Source: Aspidiotus rigidus (taxonomy: Eukaryota > Arthropoda > Insecta > Hemiptera > Diaspididae). From it: a stretch of DNA of 64,000 bases. The first letter of the stretch is position 1. Each line of letters starts with the position of its first letter. Shown here piece after piece: positions 46,780-56,783 of the stretch. The DNA is taken from positions 372,001 through 436,000 of the forward strand of contig JAVHKY010000049.1 of assembly GCA_035079385.1 (NCBI GenBank). The letters run 5' to 3'. Position numbers and translations under genes: made by a program. The notes below the pieces were generated by a model. The model was not told the DNA's origin and did no database searches. It worked only from the letters and a program-made list of their open reading frames with translations.

Positions 46780-48295
46780 TGGCAAGATGTCCTTATTGAT
46801 TACTTGTGAAATAAGTAATATTTTGCTATTTTTTAAAAGTTATTCACACGATGTGAATCGCGATGACTATTGTCAAAATTCGAGCGATCATTCTTGGGAG
46901 AATGATTTTTGTGATTTCGTTTTTCGCGGTTATCGTTTTTTGATTTCCGTAATTACGGTTATCAAAATTTCGAATACGGTTACGATTATTACTACTCGTA
47001 TATGGTTGGCTTGTAGAGCCATTGTTTGTTTCAAACCGGTCTTTCGTTAGAGAGGGGCACCGCGGTCGGATGTGTCCCCTAAGACCATATTGGTAACAAA
47101 CAGGTTGATACTTGCTGAGGCTCCGACGGGGAGCCCAGAAATTTCGCGGTTCGCGTTCGATTCGGTTTGAATTCCACCTTGCTATTTTCTCATTATATAG
47201 GTCTTTTGGCGTCGAGCCCTTGCCTGCGGTAATAAGATAGCGGCGAAATTCTTCGGTTTTAATAAATTGTTGACTGTACGCAGTCACGCGGATTGTTCGA
47301 TCGGTTATTCCATCTATGATATGATTAACTTGAGCTAAGGGCTCAAGACGACACGGACGTAAGAGGTGAAGTTTTGCGAAGAAATATTCTTCGTACGACT
47401 TGGTTCTTCATTTCGCGCGTTGACGCATTCGTTCTATATCAGAAACGAGATGGTCAGTTTCGGTAAACGTATTATATAGTAAGTTTTCCATTCCTCCCAT
47501 CACGTGGTCGGAAATTTGATTAGCGATTCATACCATAATTTTGCTGATCCTCTTAATCGCGCTTGCATGTGATATGTTATGGATACGTCGTTCCATATAT
47601 ATTCTCTGCAGTTGCTCCAGGAGAGAGATCCATTGCTCAATTTGGTATTTTCGTTCTTTAGGGTCGAAAATTGGAACGCTTTCCAATTTGACTCCCTGTT
47701 GAACCGTTACGATAGGTTAGATAGGTTGCATCGGCGTATATGCATATTTTTCTCGATTTCGCGGTAGGTATTCTTTGTCTGATGAACTCACGCTAGTAGA
47801 GTCATCACGCGAGAAGCCATTATTGTTTGCATTAAGGTTGAAAGTTTCATTGGATTGCAAGTGATGATCCTACGGTGGATTATCGCGGTTCCATTCCATT
47901 GAGTTTTCATTAGCCGCGGGGCTTGTTGCAATGTTTTTGGCTTCAAAATTCACGTTTTTTCTTTTATTTTCGCGACGAGATTTATTCGGATTACGAGTGG
48001 TAGCGTCATTTGCTATCTTTTTTTGTTTTTTTTTTTTTGGAGGTTCGCGATCTTTTGACTTTTCGACAGACTTTTTGGGCAAACGTTCTTGCTCATCTGG
48101 TCTAAGTTCGAAATTTTCAATTTCGCGGTCATTTCGTTTTCGTTTCGCGTTTGATTTCAACGAATTGGATTTTAAATTATCTGCAACGGGCGGATAATTA
48201 TTCGCGGCGGACGGATTCGCGATTTTTTTTTTTTTTTTGCATTGGTACGAGTCAATACACGCGGGATGTGTTTTTTTTTTTTTTATTTTTTTCAT
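46780..48295 (-). pseudogene. Gypsy-1 gag, degenerate
   Basis: Minus-strand fragments in several frames. A Lys-rich N-terminal frame (47,870-48,295) ends in a stop. Farther on the block MQARLRGSAKLWYESL (about 47,510-47,570) is the typical gag capsid motif of LTR retrotransposons. The frame 46,844-47,287 holds a CCHC zinc knuckle in which the second Cys is Tyr (CYQYGLRGHIRPRC). A second knuckle (GHLAKDC, about 46,775) has lost its first two Cys and contains a TAA. Gag would package the RNA; this copy is heavily damaged. Confidence 0.8.
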
Positions 48296-48514
48296 TGAGT
48301 CGCTCGGTGGACTCTATTTCTTCGCTCGGTGAGCTCGGAAAATCGCGCGTTAGTCTACGTGGTAATTGTCTCTTATGGACGGCCATGTGAGCAATTTCCT
48401 TTCGACCACATTATAATTCTTAAACGGATAATAATTGTCGGCACGCTACTGACAATTTATGCGAGAAAAAAAAAAATTTTTTGTACGCTCCGCTGAGCGG
48501 TTTTTTGGGGAGTG

Positions 48515-48527
48515 ATCCCACTTCTGA
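48515..48527 (-). promoter_or_regulatory. Gypsy-1 primer binding site, tRNA-Leu type
   Basis: Just inside the 5' LTR, the minus strand reads TCAGAAGTGGGAT two bases after the LTR end. This is complementary to the acceptor stem and T-arm end of many tRNA-Leu molecules, offset from the CCA end, as described for some Drosophila Gypsy elements such as mdg3. Confidence 0.65.
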
Positions 48528-48529
48528 AC

Positions 48530-48952
48530 TGTTACGTCTATAAATAATTAGCAACTAGTTCGGAACGGATCCTTGCCGGGACCAAGCCGGGCTCTCCACC
48601 GAAAGTGACTACGTGGCTCAGAATAGAACGCAGCGGTAAAACCGACCTGACGTCCGGTCATCATCACCATAGCGAGTCATAAGATTAACTTAAGCTAGGC
48701 GTAACGTATCGTAAGCGAGCGAGTAAACGTACTGAGTAAACTACGGTAGCGTATCGGTTTATATAGGCACGTCGCCGCGCGTCGTGAACGACTCCCGGAC
48801 GAGGTGCGCGCGCACCGAGTCCGTGAGCTCGAACGTCGCGTCGCGTGCGTACGTATAGAAACGTATAGACTATGCGGAGCTCCTTCTATGCCGCAGATAA
48901 GGTTCGTGTCGGACGTTACGAGAGTGCCGCGGGGTGCGCGGAGATCGTAACA
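48530..48952 (-). repeat. Gypsy-1 5' LTR
   Basis: 423 bp, same ends as the 3' LTR. On the minus strand it is the promoter-bearing copy. The target duplication CGTAC follows at 48,953. Confidence 0.95.
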
Positions 48953-49167
48953 CGTACATTCCGGAAGATGGCCTGATTGAACTGGTTTATGATTCACACC
49001 GCGATTTCTCGTTTGGCCAATCTTAATACCTCGTTTTTCTCCTCTGTTCGTCAGTTGCTTTCAGTTCAGGCTTGAAGATGGTTTATTAACCGAAAGCACT
49101 CGTCGTCTTATATTTTTCTGTGGTTGCATTTGTTTATTCTCCCTTCAGAGTATTCGTTTTTCGCGTT
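48953..49167 (+). mobile_element. PLE-B, 3' part
   Basis: Resumes the PLE-B ORF exactly where Gypsy-1 split it (YIPEDGLIELVYDSHRDFSFGQS, then TAA at about 49,024) and continues through the 3' untranslated tail. That tail carries GAAGATGGTT...AACCGAAAGC (49,072-49,096) and ends TTCGCGTT before the 14-bp target duplication at 49,168. Confidence 0.9.
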
Positions 49168-50292
49168 TATGTAGACGATATATTATTTGCGTGAACCGGT
49201 CCTCAAGAATTCCTTAGTGACTTCCTTGAACATCTGAATAAAATGTATCCATCTATAAAATTCACTATAGAAATTTGAGGTTCTTCCATAAACTTTCTGC
49301 ATCTCACTATCTCTGAAAGAGATGGGAGCCATGATTTTGCTATATTCAAAAAGGATACTTCGACCGATACAGTTGTCCACGGATCGTCCTTCTGTCCAGT
49401 TTCTCATAAGATCGCTGCCCTTAATAGTTATATTCATTGACTGACCAGCATTCCGCTGAGTCAGCCAGCTTTCCAAAAGGAGCTTGCGATCATTAAGCAC
49501 TTGGCGCTGTGAATGAGGTCAACTTGGACATTGACCATATGGTCCGTAAAAAGCTTACGAGGAAATGCCTTGATTTTACCTGCGATCTGAGTTGTAATTG
49601 ATAATAAAAATTTACGTTGGATCAAGCTCCCCTTTTTGGCTGAATTTTCATCCAAGCTGACTCGTGTCCTCTGCCCCTTTGGCTTCAGGCCTGCCTTTTA
49701 TAACCTCACTACGGTGAAGGGTTTGTTTGTTAGGCTAAATGACCCAATCCCACGGGGGAGAGGAATGGGGTGTACAGATTGGAGTGCAAGGACTGTAACG
49801 GTGTATACATAGGTGAGACAGGTCGCCAGCTCGGAATTCGAGTTGAGGAACACCTTAAGGCCTGGAGAAAAGGAAATTTAGGTGATACGGCCTTTGCGGA
49901 CCACCTTGTCTCCAGTGGTCATGGTTTCAAGGAAGGGTCAGCTACCCTCCTCCACAAAGAAAGCTCTTACTTTAAGAGTATTGCGCTGGCAAATATTGAA
50001 ATAGTGCGTAATCTGAACATGTTACCGTACTCAACAGGTATTTTCCCGGCGAAGGTTTAGTTGAATTGGTCTACGAGCTTGAGTCACCGCGCGAAGGCTC
50101 GCTCGTTCAATCTTGATCTCTTTGGTATTCTGTTTTACGAGCGTTCTAACTTTGCCCGATGATGGTTTGTTACTCGAAATATCTCGCATCTTCCTCTTTT
50201 TATCTGCGGTCATTGCAATCATTCTTTTCGTTTACTCTTTGAGTATTCTGTAATTATGTCGAGCAGTAACATATCGGACCGTGTTAATTCTA
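49168..50292 (+). mobile_element. PLE-A, 3' part
   Basis: Resumes PLE-A at the palm motif (duplicated YVDD codons), continues through degraded thumb blocks, then an open GIY-YIG frame (49,770-50,060: YRLECKDCNGVYIGETGRQ, RVEEHLKAWRKGN, FADHLVSSGHGF). The 3' tail contains CCGATGATGGTTTGTTAC.CGAAA (50,156-50,179) and ends before TTAGGACCACAT at 50,293. The last 200 bp is repeated in inverted orientation at the 5' end of PLE-A. Confidence 0.9.
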
Positions 50293-50849
50293 TTAGGACC
50301 ACATCTTATAAATTCCTCGATGAAGTCGGTACACCCACAGGTTTAGTCCTACACTTCCTCGTCTTCGAAGCTTTCATACTTGAGTTCAAAAAAACATGTT
50401 CTTGTCAAACCGTAACCTCTTATACTAGCACTGGTAGTTGGTAATGTCATCTCTTCGTGGAGTGGTCCGAACTCCTCGTCAATGAGTTTTTTCTATGTAC
50501 TATTCGATTCTCTTCATCAAAGGAACTTATTTTAAGAGTGATGAGGTGTAAGTAGAGCATTGGAAAATGGAAAGATCTCAAGTATAGAATTTTACTTTTT
50601 TTGGTTAGCTCAAAAAAGTATTTCGGGTGCTACCCCATCATCATCAGATTTATCGCTACTGAAGGAGAAATATTGGTTCTTATGGAATAATACTGTGATC
50701 TTATTGGCTACAACAATCCTGCGCGGTGATTGGTTCACCCTTCAACCAAAGTATTGCGTTTCTCTTAGCTACCAAGTGTGATGTCATCTTGTTGGCTGTT
50801 TCTGTTCTTCTTCTCTCGTCCAATCACCACGCCCAATAATCTTTTACTT

Positions 50850-51860
50850 TCAAAAGTGATCACATTGTTGAGATGGCTGGCTTCTCTTCGTTGTTCCCAG
50901 AGTCTTCCTCTCTTCTTGCGGTTTTTTACGTGTATTACCGTATCTCAAGTATTCTTCCCCATTGCGCTGTTCTTCATTGCAGTAATTGCCAAACAGTGAC
51001 TTCCCATCTTCTTTTTCGTTTGATGTTTCGTGTTCCTTTTTCCTCATGTCGAACAATGTCTTAGTATCTCCAATGTAGATACCTGCGTACAGTTCGGAAC
51101 TGAGCTTGTACGACCCTCTCAAGTACCCTCTGTACTTTTCCTCCGTCCGGTCGTTGCTTATTCTCTTCACCATGGATGGGTGGTAATGTATGCCCAAATT
51201 CACTTTATAACCACTGATCGCCCTCATCACCTTGTTTGTGTACTCTCCCATGTAAGAAATTAACCCACCGTGCTGTCGTTGGTTTCCTTCTCTGCTTCCA
51301 TTTCTCCAAGGACTATTTCTCAACTCCATCTCTGGAATAGCTCTCCGTTGGCTCTTACGATCTGCTTCGCTGTCTCAATTTCTCTCCTCTTCTCTTCATT
51401 AATTGTTCTTCAACACCGAAATGGGTCGGTAGCAGTAGTTCTGGTGGTATAATTTCCTTAAGATAATCATGTCGGCGTGCGTTGGCTTCCCGTAGATTTT
51501 GTATTCTATCCTGTTTGAGTGTCAAGTCTAAATAGTTGATGGTCTCATTGCCTTTTGCCACTGCGATTTAATACTTTCAAAAAATAATAAAAGGACTTGT
51601 CCAGACGAGTATATCATAAACAAAATAAACAAAATAATTAACTTGAAAGCACTGTCGTCTTAAAGTGCTTTCAAGTTAATTATTTTGTTTATTTAATACT
51701 TTCATTCATCATATTATTCGTTTCCTGAAGGAATAAATCTACCTGTCTATTAGAGCCTGGAGTATCTAGCCCAGTATTTGATCGAGTTTCAGAACTTGCT
51801 GCTCTTTCAATATCTTCTTTTCCATGTGCTATTCATGAATATCTCCGCTCGTATCGCTAA
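50850..51860 (-). mobile_element. Divergent PLE-lineage fragment
   Basis: Two minus frames belong together. The first (51,355-51,561) contains ETINYLDLTLKQD, the counterpart of the INFLDLSI block of other PLEs. The second (50,850-51,329) contains a linker with ISYMGEYTNKVMRAISGYKVN and a GIY-YIG core ELYAGIYIGDTKTLFDMRKKEHE. RT palm motifs upstream (51,700-51,860) are too decayed to read with confidence. Residues differ from PLE-A, B, C and 2 and are closer in style to the 7.3-8.2 kb relic. It is interrupted by a 111-bp hairpin insertion at 51,580-51,690. Confidence 0.65.
51580..51690. mobile_element. 111-bp insertion ending in a 27-bp perfect hairpin, with a 14-bp target duplication
   Basis: ATTTAATACTTTCA occurs at 51,566-51,579 and again at 51,691-51,704. 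The insert between them ends in an exact inverted repeat: arms 51,627-51,653 and 51,664-51,690, loop 51,654-51,663. The words GAAAGCACT and GTCGTCTTA resemble the 3' tail of PLE-B (49,092-49,111), so it may be a tiny PLE-derived insertion with a snap-back end. Confidence 0.75.
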
Positions 51861-52245
51861 CGACGGTGATCCCATCTCTAGTCCTTCTGTTGTTGGATCG
51901 GATATCGATAAAACGATCCACAAAAGAACCATCAAAAAATAACTCTACCTCACCTCCTCCCTCCTGGAATTAAAGATAGGGGAAACTTCTCTAATAAGCT
52001 GAGTCATGTCCTTCGCCGCTTCGGCTTTCAACCTGCCCCTTATGATTCGACTCCTGTAAAGCGTTATACCTCCTTATGAGAACCAATGACGAATTTTTTT
52101 GGGAGGAGAAGAGTATAGTTTCAAAAGTCTAGGATTGAATGCTAGGATTTGTCTCGTTTTAAAAGGACGTTAGGGTTGATGAGCATTTCATGTGTAGAGG
52201 GTGATTTGGATTTTGCCGATCACCTTATTTCTAGTGGTTCTAAAC
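51861..52245 (+). mobile_element. Decayed PLE fragment (plus strand)
   Basis: The + frames show RFGFQPAPYDSTPVK (counterpart of PFGFRPAFY..TVK before the GIY-YIG domain) at about 52,015-52,065 and DFADHLISSG at about 52,205-52,240, with the middle deleted or scrambled. Confidence 0.6.
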
Positions 52246-52433
52246 ACAATCAATTTTCATTGTTTCAAAGACCTCTGCATATCTTTCTTTAATTCTCTTT
52301 CCGAAGTTGAATTCTTCATGACGTCGCGAGATTTGGCATTTATTTACAAAAATGTCATCATTTCAAATTCATCCTTAATGTTGAAAATTACTAACTCGAT
52401 AACTATACTCGTATTACTTTGATTTTATTACAG

Positions 52434-52745
52434 ATGACTCTCTTCCATATAAACTTCAAGTTTCTGGGGTTTTCGTCACTCGGAGCAACACAGCGATGAT
52501 CAAATGTTCCCCTCATAATTCTGTTCATCGGGAATTAACTAAAGTGATGTGGAGCAGAGAGGATGATTCGACGTCGGAGCGCACAATTATAGAACCAGAC
52601 GATAAATACTCTGTCACTTCGGAGGGTGACTTGCTGGTGAAACATGTTACCGATTCGGATGCGAATGCAAAATACTATTGTCAAATCACCAACAAACTGA
52701 CTGGAAAAAGTATACAGAGTCAAGCAGGACAAATAATTCTAGTGG
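52434..52745 (+). CDS. Dscam-like: Dscam-like gene, exon encoding Ig2
   Basis: The acceptor TTTTATTACAG and the donor GTTAGT at 52,746 bound a phase 1-1 exon of 312 bp that encodes all of Ig2: GVFVTRSNTAMIKC (first Cys), KVMWSREDD (core Trp), DKYSVTSEGDLLVKHV, AKYYCQITNKLTGKSI (second Cys) and the closing strand AGQIILV. The motif RxNTAxxKC and the KLTG segment are characteristic of Dscam Ig2. In hypervariable arthropod Dscam1 the N-terminal half of Ig2 is a separate alternative exon. Here the domain is undivided and no tandem variants are seen in either flanking intron. Confidence 0.92.
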
Positions 52746-52890
52746 GTTAGTCGCCATAATATTGATCAACAGTTTTTCAAATTGAGATGTCTGCGGTTTT
52801 TGAGAACGACGCAGTTACAAACCCATCAATCTTTGATGGCTTGTGACCTTGTTATATAGACTAATTATTTGTGACATTTTTCCTTCAAAG

Positions 52891-53011
52891 AACCTCAAGA
52901 AAATCTGGCGCCTAGAATAGAGCACACCTCACCATCAGAGGTGAGTGGAAAAGTTGGAGAAAAGGTCGATCTGTTTTGTCTGGCCAAAGGAATACCATCG
53001 CCGACTTACAA
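52891..53011 (+). CDS. Dscam-like: Dscam-like gene, exon encoding first half of Ig3
   Basis: The acceptor CCTTCAAAG (52,882-52,890) and donor GTATGA at 53,012 bound the exon, which enters in phase 1 and leaves in phase 2. It encodes EPQENLAPRIEH, GEKVDLFCLAKGIPSPTYK, with the first Ig3 cysteine and the G-x-P-x-P-T-Y turn before the core Trp, which is in the next exon. The donor is a slightly weak match. Only one copy is visible, with no array of variant exons. Confidence 0.85.
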
Positions 53012-53639
53012 GTATGAAATTTTGCGCTATACCCAGATTGTTTCATTCGTGATTGTGTGCGTATTGACCTTTTACCTAAGAGATGTCTCTGCAATTTCAC
53101 CTTTAACCCTGGTTGACAGATTTTGTTCTTCCTTCCTCTTTGAGGTAGTATTGATAGAAAAGTTCAGAAGACAGTTAAATAATGTTATTTGCCGCATACA
53201 AGCTTTTAACCTTGGGTATGTGGAGCCAGGCCACCTCTCCTCTTCTCTTCCGGCAACAAGTCATGTTTCGAGGTGGTTTGTAGATCGAATCCATCGGTAT
53301 TTGAGGCGCAAAGTCAAGTCCAGATCCTTACTACAGAGGCCGGAGCTACGCTGCCGTCCCCATTTTTTTCCACCAATTATTCAGGTTGCGTACCGTGGTA
53401 GTCTCCAATGTTGGTGAAGGTCAATCGGTATCAGAAGCTTAGAGTCAGGTCGAGATCGTTGAACTAACCGAGAACTTCAGCTCCTGTATCTTCCCACCAT
53501 ATTGACCCCTTCTCCGCTAATGACCACTACTGTAGAAACCTTAGCGTGACATGTTTATTAACACTTCCCCAGCTTATGACGTCACCTTGTTTTAATCTTG
53601 ACACATCCTTCGACTCCGCCTCTTCACTGAAGTTCTTGT
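53012..53639. other. Start of the Ig3 intron
   Basis: The open frame continuing past the donor (to 53,417) is read-through of intron with no Ig character. No other feature was recognised. Confidence 0.4.
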
Positions 53640-54300
53640 AAGAGAGATTGTAGAACTGCAATTTACTCCTATTTGTCCTACGTAATTTGTGTTCCCGAGC
53701 GTCTTAGCCCCAGACTAGCAGTCCCTTCACGCATCGTTGGAATTTGACCAGAGCTCCATCTTTTCTTTCATATTGAGACTGACTCGGGGATCTGCTCCGG
53801 TTGTCACACTTGTAGAACTTTCTGGTCGCTTTCCCTTCATTAGCCCCTTATCAGCTATTCGATAGCAGCCTGATAGCTACAAGCGTCAATACTATCACAA
53901 TTACCTTGCAGTGCCCCCTTTTGTGGGCAGGGTCAGTTCACTGCCACCTTTTACAGGGTGGCGAGCCTCAGCCTCAGATGTGTGCGACAGAACCCCTCAC
54001 ATCAAACTCAACCTAGCGCGGAAGTCCCTCGTCACGGGCCTTGCCTTTATGAGATTCCTCAAATGATGACACCCATTCCTACCATGGAGCACATCTCATT
54101 GTTTTTCACCTCACGGGCCCGGACCTATGCGAAGGGCTGTCACTTCGCCGTCAAGGAAATGGACACCCCCCCCCCCATTGACCACTGACAATACTCGCGC
54201 ATGGGTTAACACAGCCCATCGGCTTCCCATCGAGGTCAGTTACTACAGGACTGCCCAGGATCAACGATGGGTTCATTACTTCACCGTTCCCTAGGATCAC
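53640..54300 (+). repeat. Unclassified dispersed repeat, copy 2
   Basis: Matches 18,955-19,625 in reverse orientation over several hundred bases, with the same word order (ATTTGACCAGA, CGGTTGTCACAC, TAGAACTTTCT, GTGTGCGACAGAAC, CTCAAATGATGAC). It lies in the intron that splits Ig3. Confidence 0.65.
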
Positions 54301-55927
54301 AGACGTCAGCAAACCTTACAACATTAGGCACCCTTGAGCCATTCACTCTAGAATACGTTTTCTTCTTCTCTAGTGCGTGCCACAAATGTCGTACTGCGAT
54401 GATTATATTTAAATCAACTGACTGAGAGTGCAGACGAATATAAATTCCAAATAGACTCCATGAACCACTCACCAATACTAAATTAACGATTTATAGCCGT
54501 AGCTTTAACTGGGGTCAATCTACAGTATTTTATGTACGTAACAATATTAATAATGCAACTACTGAATTTTTACAACCGCTGACAATAATAACCCTTGGGG
54601 GCCTCCTTTATTGTATAGTGAGCTGCCAAATACTCAATAAATTCAAATAAATCTTCGCTCAAGAATATGAGCATCATTACATCGAAACACCAACCTGCAC
54701 GACAAACCGAGCCGATTGCGCTGATTTCTGTATACATTGAAAGTTGTATGTTATAATTCTTCAGAAATCTCACAATCCAAAGAAAATTCCTTAAACTCAT
54801 CATCCAGGCGCGGCTTACATGAGTGGAATGACATTGAACTGGTAAATTGTATCTGTTTAGACAAGTCAATCGTTACAACTCATGCAAGAATGAAATCTAG
54901 GTTTTTTCTTCACCCTCTCCTTTATAGACCGGGTGCTCACTGTAAATTTTTTATTCGGAGGGATCAAAAATTACCGTACCCTTAATTTTCGAGTGTTTTG
55001 TCTGAGAAATGGCATCCATGAAGTGTGGCAGCGCTAAATGGACGGAGACGGTAATGGCGTTAGCCATAAGTGGCCAAAAATTGTTAGATATTTAATCGGA
55101 AAGATCTACGGCTGAAATTTGTGTCAGATTGTAGTATACGACGTACGCTTTGAGAATCAATCAGTCTGGCAGACCCGACAGGCCGGGTTCATGGTGCCTG
55201 ACGAGGTCAAAGTGCGAAATTTAGCCTTAAAATCACAATTTTAATAATAAACGTAGAGGGAAATCTGAAGATTACAAGGTTCCTTACTGAATATTATCGA
55301 AAATATGTCACTACATACATGAATATACCAATCTGTGCTCAAATATTCTTTATTCGACAGCGAAGTTTTACTCATTAGTGAAAAAAAGGCCGTATTGAAC
55401 TCGTGGGTGACGTGGTAGCGGGTCAAGTAGCGTTTCAACTCGTTGTGTTCCCGTCACGAGCGGAACGCGTGACACGGGAAACGTTTCTCTTCGCAAAACC
55501 CCCTCTTTACCAATTTCTTCGGGGCAAGAAAGTGATCTCCTTCATCTCCTAGGCCCCTACCTCGTATTTTATATTCTTAAAAGAAGAGGCAGACTGAAAA
55601 ATGATTTTTTCCATATCAAATATCGGGTGAAATATGAAATTAATGAGAAGCTTACGCTCTTAATATGCCTAAGTAGTATGCAGTCGAAAAAAGTTCAATA
55701 AAATTATGCCTTAAAAGTGATTTCTTGTAAGAAAATGACTTCATGCATCAGTTATCTGCTTTTCATCTCCTTCTAGTTCGGTTCTTCTTTTCCTCTCTGC
55801 AACAGGTGTACTTCCAATCACAATTTACACATTTTTTTAAAATACATTGCAGAAATATTTCTCTTGTATTTCTGTCGCCGCGCTGAAAAACGACAGCGAT
55901 TTACATTCGTTCAATAATAAATTTTAG
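54301..55927. other. Remainder of the Ig3 intron
   Basis: No gene or element is recognised. It ends with the acceptor AAATTTTAG at 55,919-55,927. Confidence 0.4.
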
Positions 55928-56141
55928 GTGGTATCGAGAAGTCGGAAACCTCCTGCAAGAGATTCGCAGTTCGTCCATGTTGATGAGTGTGCAAGATTCG
56001 TTACTTCATTTCCCCAAAGTGCTACAAAGCGATAGCTCTAACTACGTATGTGTGACCAGCAATTCGCTCGGCGAAGACAGGAAAAAGTTCAAGCTCACCG
56101 TTACTTCGGAAATAATCGTTTTTGTCAGACCGCAGAAACAG
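55928..56141 (+). CDS. Dscam-like: Dscam-like gene, exon encoding second half of Ig3 and start of Ig4
   Basis: The first base completes the Lys codon. The peptide continues KWYREVGNLLQEIRSSS (core Trp), DSLLHFPKVLQSDSSNYVC (second Cys), NSLGEDRKKFKLTVTS, then EIIVFVRPQKQ, the first strand of Ig4. The donor GTCAGC at 56,142 leaves phase 0. Fusion of the end of Ig3 with the first strand of Ig4 in one exon matches the Dscam family gene layout. Confidence 0.92.
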
Positions 56142-56264
56142 GTCAGCGATAATTTCGATGCTCTTTTGTATCACGAATAGTGTATTGTAGGTGTAGTAGT
56201 AGTCGTTCGTGCAAATTTTATAAAGCGCGAAAATGTGAAAAGAAAAAACCGCAAAAATTTTCAG

Positions 56265-56505
56265 ATTGTCGATTCCGGCTCGACGGCTACGTTCAATTGT
56301 TCGGCTCACGGAGGACGGGGCGAGCTTTCGATAACGTGGTTGAAAAACGGTTTGCCCTTATCGCTGAGCGCAAAAATCGACATCCAGAACAAGGGCGAAA
56401 TACTCGTCATCTACTCAGTGGACCGGAACGATCGCGGCATGTACCAATGTTTCGTACGGAGTGAAGACGAATCGGCTCAGAACAGCGCCGAGTTAATTCT
56501 AGGAG
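56265..56505 (+). CDS. Dscam-like: Dscam-like gene, exon encoding most of Ig4
   Basis: The acceptor AAATTTTCAG and donor GTAGGT (56,506) bound the exon. It encodes IVDSGSTATFNCSAHG (first Cys), LSITWLKNGLPL (core Trp), GEILVIYSVDRNDRGMYQC (second Cys) and the closing strand SAELILG. Enters in phase 0, leaves in phase 1. Ig1-Ig4 in Dscam form a horseshoe; all four domains here keep their Cys pair and Trp. Confidence 0.93.
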
Positions 56506-56606
56506 GTAGGTCTTCTTTCGAGGACAAAATATAAACCGTATAGCGTGCTGGTGTTTAACGAAATCGCCTTTTCTTTTTTCTACGTGCACACATACGCCAT
56601 TAACAG

Positions 56607-56783
56607 CCGTCGCTCCCGAATTAAAGTTCGTATTCTCGGAGCAGACTTTACAGCCGGGTGGTTCGGTTTCGCTGAAATGTGTGGCGACGGGTAATCCTCA
56701 TGCTCGCGTTTTGTGGTTATTAGATGGGGGACTGCTCTATCCTCAAGGTGATTACATACTCGGCAGCTACATGGATAATAATG
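56607..56783 (+). CDS. Dscam-like: Dscam-like gene, exon encoding first part of Ig5
   Basis: The acceptor is TTAACAG (56,600-56,606) and the donor GTACGT at 56,784. The peptide is AVAPELKFVF, GGSVSLKCVATGNPHARVLWLLDGG (first Cys, core Trp), then DYILGSYMDNN. The GSYMDNN...DVVSHLNIS junction with the next exon is typical of Dscam Ig5. Phase 1 on both sides. Confidence 0.93.

Larger units (their letters stand above)
40102..48952 (-). mobile_element. Gypsy-1: LTR retrotransposon (Ty3/Gypsy), recent but defective
   Basis: Two 423-bp LTRs (40,102-40,524 and 48,530-48,952) begin TGTTACG and end CGTAACA, with the 5-bp duplication CGTAC on both sides (40,097-40,101 and 48,953-48,957). I find two differences between the LTRs. 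Genes run on the minus strand, opposite to PLE-A, PLE-B and Dscam: gag (about 46.8-48.3 kb), protease, RT, RNase H, integrase (43.15-46.7 kb), then an unassigned ORF (42,045-42,764) and a hairpin-repeat region (40.64-41.9 kb) before the 3' LTR. The order PR-RT-RH-IN marks it as Ty3/Gypsy. The coding region has several frameshifts and stops and lost catalytic residues. Confidence 0.95.

Noticed and set aside
52941..53417. 158-codon + frame extending past the Ig3 exon
   Set aside because: Ig character ends at the donor 53,012 and the missing half of Ig3 is found at 55,928 in matching phase, so the extension is intron read-through.
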